Shown piece after piece: positions 55,712 through 64,000 of a stretch of 64,000 nucleotides of DNA. The notes beneath the pieces were generated by a model. The model was not told where the DNA came from and searched no databases. It saw only the letters and a program-made list of their open reading frames with translations. A program made the translations under genes and the position numbers. The DNA comes from Ligula intestinalis (taxonomy: Eukaryota; Platyhelminthes; Cestoda; Diphyllobothriidea; Diphyllobothriidae). The stretch's first letter is position 1. Each line of letters starts with the position of its first letter. Location: the NCBI GenBank assembly GCA_036362985.1, contig JAYGXS010000009.1, forward strand, positions 12,047,839 through 12,111,838, in the 5' to 3' direction.

Positions 55712-55894
55712 AATACTAGTTCAACGAATTGTAGACCACAGCAATTTTACTTTCCACCTTTAATTTCGTTCTTACGGTCTACTTCTTCCATCATCAAGCG
55801 CAACCTGGGTCTCAGGAATATATTCGCCCTACCATTCTTTGCTGCGGTTGTCTTTAGTCAAGGATTTAAACGAGAATCCGAAACAGCAAACTGA
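55712..55894 (+). pseudogene. Small CR1-like fragment (copy C5)
   Basis: STNCRPQQFYFPPLISF and IKRNLGLRNIF match STNCRPGPICFPPFVSP and ERNLNLKDML of copy C4 (57,007-57,140). It then changes to AAVVFSQGFKRESETAN, which resembles SAIVSHDGFQKESETSG of the orphan frame at 16.8-17.3 kb. PLE family A sequence begins on its left, so the PLE may have inserted into this fragment. Confidence 0.55.
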
Positions 55895-56344
55895 CATACT
55901 TCTTGTTCATGCAATCACATCTTCCGTTCGTAGTGCGTCCGATAAATTTTTTCCAAACGCGAGCTATATCCTGGACGAAATCATTGTGGCTTGAACTTTA
56001 TTTCTGAGTTTTATTCAGATGTTTTGTACATTATACGCGCTGTGCATCACACGCTTACTTCCAAATCGACGCTCGCTGAACGTTTAAGTTTATACCGACA
56101 AAAATTCATTGAAATACCTTGCAGTAATTGTTTTCTTTATATTATTTCATCGTTTATACCGCCCCTCTATCGTCTTAACAGTTTTCCGTTTCCTGGAAAT
56201 GACTTATTTGTTTTGGTCAGCTTTCCGTACAATTAAAAATTATACTTCGCTGTTAAAAATCTTCTTCAAACTTCCGGCAATTAAAGCTACATCTGTGAAC
56301 TCCTTTAAAAAGTTGCAGAGATGTCATTTGATGCCAAAATAATC
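55895..56344. other. No recognisable gene
   Basis: AT-rich, unassigned. Confidence 0.4.
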
Positions 56345-56625
56345 GTCAGTCAGTATATTTGAGGTAAAAATAGGCTTGCGCATTTGAACTCCCTATTTGT
56401 CCCATCAAAATCTCAAGAATTATGAACAATGTTAACAACTTCATAGTCAGTGTCCCACCCCATTGGTGCTCTGTTGGAGCACCACTAAACAACAGAAATC
56501 AGTAGCGTAGTGGGCAGTATTGCACATGCACCAGCATTGTTTATAATTCTTGAGATTGTGATGTGACAAATAGGAAGTTCAAAGGCGCAAGTCTATTTTC
56601 CCCTCAATTATACTGACTGACTGAC
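56345..56625. mobile_element. Fold-back MITE with about 87-bp inverted arms
   Basis: The left arm starts GTCAGTCAGTATATTTGAGG and the right arm, read on the minus strand from 56,621, starts GTCAGTCAGTATAATTGAGG. The match continues through TTGCGC.TTTGAACT.CCTATTTGTC and ATCTCAAGAATTAT.AACAATG, giving about 87 bases with roughly 10-15% differences. The middle contains a perfect small hairpin (GGTGCTC-tgttg-GAGCACC). No coding content. The repeated GTCA at the ends makes the exact limits and target duplication uncertain. Confidence 0.8.
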
Positions 56626-56713
56626 TTACCAGCAATTTAACTTTCTGTAACGAAGGTTAACAATATTTAGAAAATATGGTGAGCAAAGACAGAAGAAGTG
56701 AAAAAATCCTACG

Positions 56714-57906
56714 ATGAAATTAGAGACGGATTGCATGGAGCCCCTACCTTCAAAAGCTAGCGCTTTTCCTATCCCCAAACCTAATCAACATCCCCAAATA
56801 ATTCAGCCAGCTAATAAAATTAACCGTTTTTCAAAACCAGTCATGCAATTTTCGAAGGCAAATTTCCCGTCAAATTATGATATAATGCCTCAAAATCCTA
56901 TTTTTATGACCACTCCTGGTTTTTCCATGCCACACTTCAGCCGTCCTTTCTATAGAGCCAACTCTAATATGCCTTTTTACAATATGCACCGTTCATTTGA
57001 TAATAATTACTCGACAAACTGTAGACCAGGGCCAATTTGCTTTCCGCCTTTTGTTTCTCCCATGCCATTTCCCTTTCCGCCACCAAGTTTTCCTTTTCTA
57101 TAAATACTGACGAGCGTAACCTGAATCTGAAGGATATGCTCAGTATAGTCTCATTCAATGCGAGATCAGTTGTTAATAAGATGACAGAACTTAAAACAGT
57201 AGCATTTGAGCTTGATCCAGATGTGCTCTGTGTCACTGAATCTTGGACAGACTCTCTTATTTCTGACTCGACAGTCGCCATAGATAATTATAGTTTGTAC
57301 AGACAAGACCGCATTGAAAAGCGTGGCGTTGTTTGCTTTCTTTATATTAAATCATCCTTTGTACATTTCCCGCATCACCTGAGCATTTCGTCATTTTATG
57401 CAAATGTTTATTTTATTTCAGTCATCCTGCCACACAACAATAAAGCGGAAATTGGGTGTGTCTATAATCCCCTCTGTAACTCAGGTAATGTAATGCAGCT
57501 GTGTGAAATGTTTGAAAAAGTTGCAGAGGCTCAATTCGATGTCAGAATAATTGTAGGTGATTTTAATCTGCCAGACATTGACTGGCATGCAAATACCTGT
57601 CCACCAAGATTTCAGAAATGGGTTGAAACTATTAACTTTTCAAGCATGTCACAACTGTGCAGTTCAGTGACCAGAAATGACAACACATTAGATTTAATTT
57701 TTACAAATGATTTCCACCCTCTTTTAATGAACTTTCATCGCGATATTTTCACAAGTGACCATGCCTTAATTCACTGTTGTTTTTCAGTCTCTCTTTCTAA
57801 AAAGCCCGAGGAAAAATGCAATAACCTCGACTTTGGTAACGTGAACCATGAATTAATGAAAGATTTCGTAAGTACCTGTAGAGGCTTTATCGCTACAAAT
57901 ATATAA
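56714..57906 (+). pseudogene. CR1-like ORF1 tail and endonuclease, copy C4
   Basis: 56,714-57,103: Pro/Phe-rich linker (PFVSPMPFPFPPPSFPFL). A second frame overlaps from 57,037 and holds a 289-codon endonuclease: MLSIVSFNARSVVNKMTELK, VLCVTESWTDSLISDS, KRGVVCFLYIKSSFVHFPHH, IGCVYNPL, VRIIVGDFNLPDIDWHANTC, LDLIFTNDFHPLL and TSDHALIHCCFSVSLS. All catalytic signatures (N, TESW, GDFNLPDID, SDHALI) are intact. The frame then runs out at a stop inside the inserted segment. Confidence 0.92.
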
Positions 57907-58330
57907 AACGTCTTAGCAAATACGCGATGAAAACTTTCAAGGGTACACTAAATGCTAATAAGGGATTTACCAGTCTATTCTAGTGGAAAAGTCGCAAAAT
58001 CCAGTAAAGATATTGACGATGAAGATTAGAAATGATACAACTCACTTAGATCCTTCGCGATCCTAGTCGGCAGTAGTCAAGTAGTCGACTTGCCAAAGGA
58101 TAACTCTGCGAGGACTGGATCCAAGTTCGTTGGGCTGTGAGTTGCAAAATGTGGAGGAAACTCGTTTGCAACTTGTCGCTGGATTCTCCTGGAGCCCGAG
58201 AGTGATCACCAGAGAGGTGTCGTTGAAGGGCAAAATAAACAGCGGCAGGTGAGGAGGGAATTGAGCTGTGGAGAGTGATTAGCAAGATAGTTGCTAGCAC
58301 GCGTCAAAACCGAAAGTGTGAAACAACGTA
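57907..58330. other. Insertion inside CR1-like copy C4
   Basis: Sequence between the endonuclease end (NHELMKDFVST) and the linker (TLDWHSIFSTYD) has no counterpart in C2 or C3. On the minus strand it holds an 84-codon frame (58,300-58,046; SIPSSPAAVYFALQRHLSG) that I do not recognise. It is an insertion by its position; the element type is unknown. Confidence 0.5.
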
Positions 58331-60425
58331 TTGTATTTAGTTTTCACAAACTTGGTTATTGATAAATTTAAACAACACGTAAGTAGGGCCAAGAGCCCAC
58401 ATACCCTAGATTGGCATAGCATATTTTCAACTTACGATCTCTACTTCTTCCAAGAGCTATTGCAAAACCTTACAGAACATATTCAAGCTCTTATCCCACT
58501 TAAGATTTTTAAATCAAATTCAGCTTCTTCTACCGTGCCACATTTTCTCCAAAATAGACTTAAGAAATTGCAAAAACAACTTGAGGATACGTCTAATAGC
58601 TCTTCATCAGTTCACTTAAGAATAGCGCAAATATTTGAATTAGCGCTTCAAATAAGGCTTTCACGATATAGGCGTAGAGAGGCAACAGCATTAAGTGATG
58701 CGAATTCTTCCAGATCAGTTGCTCAAGTCTTCCGTCTTCGGTCGTCAGCTAAGCTTCAGAAAGTCATTCCAACCTTACTGAATGGCAACAATCATTTTGT
58801 TACAGAGGATTTGGAGAAAGCAGCATTGCTAAATTCATTTTTCGCCAAGTTCTTTACCATCGAAACTAGCCCCACTCCTGTAATTCCCCTGCTGTGTGAT
58901 TCGAATCTCAGTAATTTTAATTTCTCACCCGCTTGTATTCAAAAAGAAATAAGTCGTCTTAAAAATTCACATTTGGTTGGAACTGATAACATTCCAAACT
59001 CACTTATCAAACAATTAAGAGATTTCCCACCCTTACTGAGTAAGTTATTTTCAGTGTTTCTTGAGAATGGCTTTCTCCCGGACTACTAGAAAAACTTCTA
59101 TTATAATTCACGTATTTAAATCTGGTTCCCGATTAGATATTCACAGTTATCGCGGTGTTCATAAAACACTCTATCTGGCTAAACTCTGTGAAAAACTAAT
59201 TGCCAAAAAAATTACAGATTTCTGCATAAACAATAACATTTTCAGCTCCTCACAGCATGGCTTTTTACCGGAACGATCTTGTGATACATGCCACATGTCT
59301 TTTCTAAATCTACTCACTTCTCTTCGTAATGATCATCTATCTGTGGTAGGTGTCTATTTTGACCTTAGTAAAGCATTTGATAAAGTTCCTCACACGAGGC
59401 TCCTAGCCAAAATAGAGACTATAGGATTTCTTAGTCCTCTTACTGACTGCATCAGATCTTATCTTTCAAATCGACAACAAAAGGTCTTAGTGGGATCCTC
59501 ATACTCTTCTCCTACCTCAATTTTGAGTGGTGTCCTTCAAGGTACCGTGCTTGGTCCTCTGCCCTTCTTGCTTTACATAAATGATATCGCATTGAGTGTT
59601 AAACACTCCCAATCTTATATTTATTCGGAGGATCTCAAGTGTATTTACTCCTTCTCTAACTCTACGGCCACGAGATGTCTAGAACAAATTCATTCTGATC
59701 TGCACGCTCTTTCGGCGTGGAGCTCAGCATGGCAGATGGAGTTCTCACTTTCTTAGTGCCAATAAATGTGCTTTGGGCCTGAAAGGCTGCCACAACCTGT
59801 TATTTTTCAAGGTTACCCAATGACTGAATATTCCAGTATCAAGGACCTAGGATTAAGCCCCACCAATAAATAAGACCTTTCTCCTCACGCCGTTAGAATA
59901 ACAGCCAAAGCCGTACAGATTTGCGGATTTATCACTGATAATTTCTTTCTTCCTTAAATAAAAATTAAGACTTTATCGTATGTTCGTGCTTCCCATCTTA
60001 GAAAGCTGTTGCCCCTTTTTCGGTCTCATGAATGAAGTTAACCGTTCAAAAATTGAACAAATTCAAAAAAGTTCACACGAAAACTGCTGTATCCGACAGC
60101 TTCTAGTACTTGTTAATTAAATAGATGTCAAATAACGAAACTAAGGTTCCTTTGGGTCAGGAGATTAGAAGCAGGCTTTTGTCTCCTTTTTCGGCTTAAT
60201 AATCGAACAAATTTGCCCAGGACTTCTGTCATTACCCGCGTCAGCCTTCCATACAACCTAAGAAACTCGACACTTGTTATACCTTCTCCTGCATCGTCCT
60301 CATGCAAACGCTCTTCGTTTTTTGCTTCAAGATAAAGCTTTCTTTGGAATAACTTGCCAATCGAAATTAGATCGCTAACTAGACTGTCTGCTATCAAACG
60401 GAGGCTGCACATTTATCTTAACACT
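58331..60425 (+). pseudogene. CR1-like reverse transcriptase, copy C4
   Basis: Linker and first part (to 59,089): TVPHFLQNRLKKLQKQLED, EKAALLNSFFAKFFTIET, IQKEISRLKNSHLVGTDNIP. A single frameshift near 59,080 leads to 59,756: IIHVFKSGSRLDIHSYRGVH, SSSQHGFLPERSCDTCHMSF, GVYFDLSKAFDKVPHTRLLA, SGVLQGTVLGPLPFLLYIND. The catalytic box is YIYSEDLKC: YADD is YSED (59,622-59,633), so the RT is dead. The C-terminus is spread over frames to about 60,425 (LLPLFRSHE, then FLWVRRLEAGFCLLFRLNNR and VSLPYNLRNSTLVIPSPASS). Confidence 0.92.
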
Positions 60426-60440
60426 GATTCTATTAACCTT

Positions 60441-61095
60441 CTATTCTCCTCATCTTTTCCGAGCAGCTTTCTCCATGACTCCGAAAGAGGACCATTGGGA
60501 ATTTAGGAGATCCGCTTGAAACTATTCTCTATGCCTCGTGTCCCCCGAGAACCTAGATGTTTCCATTAACCACCGCTGAATCAAACGAAGCCACGCGGAA
60601 GTACTCAGTCGAAAATGCTGCAGTTTTGTTGACTACTCAACTTCATCAGACCACCCATGACCTATTTCTACCCTACTACTATGTTCCTAATTCTTTCTTC
60701 CTAAGCAGTTTTTTTTTCTCTTTCACACTTTTTGAACATGGAGGCCCGTTGAAGACTGTCTCCATTTTCACTGCAAGAGTTTTTTTTTAAACTGCCATAA
60801 TTTTTCATTTTTAGTGCAAAATTACATGCAAAACATTGGTAAATGTTGCCCCAAAAGGAGAATTTATGTTGACATCATTACGACCTTCTACGTCTACTTG
60901 CACACATTGTCAAATTCTTTTTTGAATTTTTATTTTTTCGAAATTAACTTTGTACAGATAGTGCCATATCGGCGCTGAAAAATATCAATTCCAAATTCCA
61001 AAAAACACTGTAAGAGAAAAAAATTCGCTCCATGGAAAGATATGGATGATAAATACGGAGTGATACTGATGAAAAGAAAGAAGATCTTCGGAAAA
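60441..61095. other. No recognisable gene
   Basis: T-rich sequence after CR1-like copy C4. Nothing supported. Confidence 0.4.
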
Positions 61096-61099
61096 TCAA

Positions 61100-61152
61100 A
61101 ATGTATTCGTGAATTTTCGAACACGTATCACATGTTCGTCGTCAGACTAAAT
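61100..61152 (-). ncRNA. Hammerhead-ribozyme-like motif (copy e)
   Basis: On the minus strand CTGACGA (61,145-61,139), one C, an eight-pair hairpin GAACATGT/ACGTGTTC (one G-T pair) with loop GAT, then GAAAATTC (61,118-61,111). AATT is the dimer-type helix III palindrome; GT before the core pairs with AC after the cleavage position. It lies about 240 bases after the end of the PLE family C frame, on the same strand. This is the best-paired helix II of the set. Confidence 0.6.
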
Positions 61153-61389
61153 GAAAAGTGAGGGCTGGGAATGTCGTACAAGAGGTTTTGGGGGAAGAGG
61201 TTACAATGGACGGGAAGATTGGGTGGGAGGGTTATGGTGACGTTACTTCCGCGGCAATAGATTGTGCTGGTGAGGGGAGGGAGGTGTTAACGTTTTGACT
61301 GTGGGCCACGTGTTTGGGGGCGGGGGGGGGGCTGGTTCAGAGTCAGGGAAATTCCACTTGACCGGGCACAGAGAGCCAGTTGTTGTTTC
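61153..61389 (-). repeat. 3' non-coding part of PLE family C
   Basis: G-rich on the plus strand with a G run at 61,322-61,331. It links the PLE family C frame to the hammerhead-like motif and holds no frame of its own. Confidence 0.45.
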
Positions 61390-63130
61390 AGGCTGTGTGC
61401 AGATTAGTCAACCATGCACGAAAACCGGCATAGGGTGAGTCAAACTCTACTTTTCTGTCTATACTAGCCGGGCTCGAGTGCTAAGTTTCAAGGAATTCTC
61501 TCGCTTCTCGCGTATTACCCATTGCGATCACGTCGGTGGCATCGCAATTGAAGGGGTGATCGCACTCAAGGGAGTGGGCAAATACGCGTGATACACGGTC
61601 CCGTAGATGAACAGCTGACTTGCATTCTTTGATGTGAGTCTCAAGGCGTCAGCCTGTTTGGCCAATATAAAGACAAGGGTAACCAGAGCACGGTATACGG
61701 TAGATTACGTTGCTTAGTTTTTCCATGGTTAGGGGGTCCTTCGTTCGAAATAGGCTTGCGCGCAGTAAGGATGTGGGCTTGTGGGCGACGGAGATGCCCA
61801 AACGACTTAGTTGCCGAGAGACAGTTTAAAATATTCCATTCATGCAGGGTAGAGAATAAAATTTCCGTGGCACTATACATTCGTTGGGAGGGAGAATTTG
61901 TGCAAGACCCCGACGTCTAAGGCAATTCTTGACAAAGCTTGTCGGATATTTGTTCGCTCGGAAAATTTTGTACAAGTACGTTAGTTCTCTCTTGAGCAAA
62001 ACATCGTTAGTGCAATAACAGTGGGCCCGTTGGAAAAGAGTGCGAACACAGCTTCTTTTATGTGCCACAGGGTGGTTACTCCTATAGTTAAAGATGATTT
62101 CTGCAGGGAAATCGTTTTTGGCAGAAGCTAGTTGCGAGTTCGCCATCTGCGAGTCTTTGTATCCTCACGTCAAGGAATGGGAGATTGTCTCCTGTTGCCT
62201 CTTCGCGGGTAAATTGTATTTCTGAGAAGACTCCATTTAGACTCTGGTGCAGCCGTTCGACATTGCAAGTATTCATGATGACGAATGCGTCTTCTAGGTA
62301 GCCGAGCCACATTTTTGGTTTTACAGATGGAAAAACTTCCTCTTCTAGTCTCTGTAAGACTAGTTCGCCCAGTTACCCCGATATTGGCGAGCCCATCGGG
62401 TGCCCTTTACTTGCTGATAGTACTCGCCATCAAATGACAATAGTTCTTGAGACAGAACTTAAGCATGTCCAACACGTGTTGTTTTGGAATATCAATAGGA
62501 TTTTCGTCTAGGCGCCGCTTTCTCCTATCACTGATCAAAACGCGTGGTATAGAAGAAAGCAGGACAACAACGCCGAATGACATAATACATTCGTCAGGAC
62601 TTACTTGAAGTCCTTGAATTCTATGCAGGAATGCCTGTGAGTTTTTGACATCGTATTGCGATCCATCACTTAGGTGCTTGAGTTTCCTATTAACCCATTT
62701 GGCGAGGTTTTAGGTGGGGGATACAATAAGTGGCGCTATCATCCTCAATGGTGCATCAGCATTATACACTTTTGGAAGGCCATGCGCATGTGCGATACGA
62801 GGGTCGCTAAGGTTGATAAATTTGGCGTCCCCGCAGATGATGAGTTTCAACCGAGAAAGCTCGTTCACCTTCTTCTTTATAACAGCGGTCTGTTTTTTTT
62901 GGGATCACATCGAGTGGTGTGTATGCTTCTAAGTCATTGAAGACTTGGTTTGCCTTGCTGACGAAGTCGGTCTTGTCCATGACGACAGTTGCTCTACCTT
63001 TGTCAGCGGACACAATGATTATACTGTCATCAGCCTTCACTGAGAGTAGCCCATTTCTCTCCTCGATAGCTAGGGTTTGATGGTGTTTCCTCTGCAGTGA
63101 GAAAACTCTTCGGAGATTTTTCAATGGGGA
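61390..63130 (-). pseudogene. Penelope-like element, family C: near full-length but decayed
   Basis: From 63,124 down: DDSIIIVSADKGRATVVMDK (conserved PLE N-terminal signature), then in shifted frames RIAHAHGLPKVYNADAPLRM, IMSFGVVVLLSSIP (motif A, where SFDVVSLFTSIP is expected, so the catalytic Asp is Gly), YLEDAFVIMNTCNVERLHQS (YVDD is YLED), GVFSEIQFTREEATGDNLPF, HKRSCVRTLFQRAHCYC, and the GIY-YIG nuclease NVIYRIPCSGYPCLYIGQTG followed by a stop, then RLETHIKECKSAVHLRDRVS and REAREFLET, ending DSPYAGFRAWLTNLHTA near 61,395. Both RT aspartate motifs are damaged; the GIY-YIG core is intact apart from the stop. The family differs from A and B. Confidence 0.9.
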
Positions 63131-63798
63131 TTTGAGGTTTTTGCAAGACTGTCTTGTAGAGCAGCCTAATATCTATCCCCCGGTCAAACTGTCTTACGGC
63201 ATTGGTGGTTAAAGGTTTAATTGATGGTTATTGAGTGTAAATGAATGTGTAATTGTGTCGAAGGTGACCATAGAATTTTGAATTAACGCCACATATAGTT
63301 GTTTTAATGAGCTTAATACAATCAAATCCATTAACATAAACTCCTGTTGCCCAGGCAACTAATATCTATTGATGAACCTTTCATCTTATATTGACGAACT
63401 TAATCTAAAAAGGGAACTTCGATCTTATATTGGCGGAATTCAACGAAAAAAGCAAATATGGGCCACTGAAATATGTAAAAGTAGGTTATTATAAGGCAAA
63501 GGTAAGTAAGACCTCTAAAGACAGTCCTACCGAGGAGTCTTTATGAACACAATCACAAAGTATCGCATATATAAGGAAAATATACTCGGCATGCTGATGA
63601 AGGCATGGCAGGGTTCAAAGTGCCTGCTTATCTGGGAGAAAGCATATAACTGCAAAGGCTACAATTTACCATCGTATGGATTTACTACCGTCTATAGAGG
63701 CAACTGTCAGCTAGGTTGGAGTCCATCACGAGTGTCATCAGTACGCTTAAAGTTGTAACGGGAAGAGGATTTGAGCATCTGGGACAAGTGCCGTAGAC
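63131..63798. other. No recognisable gene
   Basis: AT-rich sequence upstream of PLE family C, possibly its 5' terminal region. No domain was seen. Confidence 0.4.
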
Positions 63799-63880
63799 CG
63801 CTATTAGCCAAGCCGCTGATCAAGCGGCCAGGGACTCCAGCACACATGACGTTTACGAATTCACGCTAACAGACAGACGC
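63799..63880 (+). repeat. Unclassified interspersed repeat R2, copy 2
   Basis: CGCTATTAGCCAAGCCGCTG, ATCAAGCGGCCAGGGACTCC and TTCACGC match 6,867-6,960. No coding content. Confidence 0.5.
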
Positions 63881-64000
63881 GGGCGAACCCAGAGTCTGCT
63901 GCACGTCTGGTCTACAGTTCATCACTGGTTTTTTGCATATAACAAGCTTCGGACCGCAGTAAGATTGAAAATGTACAGAGGGTATTTACTCGCAAAATAT

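Larger units (their letters stand above)
56700..60440 (+). mobile_element. CR1-like non-LTR retrotransposon, copy C4
   Basis: End of ORF1, endonuclease, linker and RT in order on the plus strand, the longest open CR1-like frames in the window. About 0.45 kb of foreign sequence interrupts the link between endonuclease and RT (57,880-58,395). RT-like coding continues in broken frames to about 60,425 (IEIRSLTRLSAIKRRLHIYL). Confidence 0.9.

Noticed and set aside
1..64000. Bacterial-type features (operons, CRISPR arrays, integrons)
   Set aside because: No direct-repeat arrays, no compact gene order and no ribosome binding site pattern; splice sites and retrotransposons show a eukaryotic genome.

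Overview
This is eukaryotic DNA from a draft assembly: there is a 10-N gap at 15,697-15,706, and the window carries multi-exon coding sequence with GT/AG introns, many microsatellites and a very high load of decayed transposable elements. The mix of Penelope-like elements (PLEs), CR1-like and RTE-like non-LTR retrotransposons, Helitrons and tRNA-derived SINEs fits an invertebrate. I favour a flatworm (platyhelminth) because of the RTE and PLE protein types, but I cannot fix the species.

Only one host gene is convincingly present. It is a GW182/TNRC6 (gawky) orthologue on the minus strand from about 39.77 kb down to 18.90 kb. Eight exons can be chained with matching splice phases into 1,240 codons: a Trp-motif (GW/W) region, a UBA-like segment, a Gln-rich/coiled-coil segment and the C-terminal RRM. 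The C-terminal tail after the RRM is not found, so the model is open at its 3' end. GW182 proteins bind Argonaute through Trp motifs and recruit deadenylases in miRNA silencing.

Layout: 0-4.2 kb holds PLE copies of two families, including a tandem terminal repeat and one almost open RT/GIY-YIG frame. 4.2-18.9 kb is repeat-rich sequence without genes (SINEs, unknown repeat families, a pogo-like MITE, a microsatellite-rich stretch with the gap). 18.9-39.8 kb is the GW182 gene. Its two largest introns hold two Helitron copies, a PLE tail and an RTE fragment. 42-60.4 kb is a graveyard of four CR1-like copies plus a PLE and a fold-back MITE. 61.4-63.1 kb is another PLE.

The most interesting signal is a recurring RNA-like motif, CTGANGA - hairpin - GAAA - palindrome - C, found downstream of PLE reading frames of different families. 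It has the signature of a minimal, dimer-type hammerhead ribozyme. Its four-base palindrome differs between families (ACGT, AGCT, AATT) while remaining self-complementary. A second point of interest is that two Helitron copies with opposite internal deletions lie antisense in two consecutive introns of the same gene.
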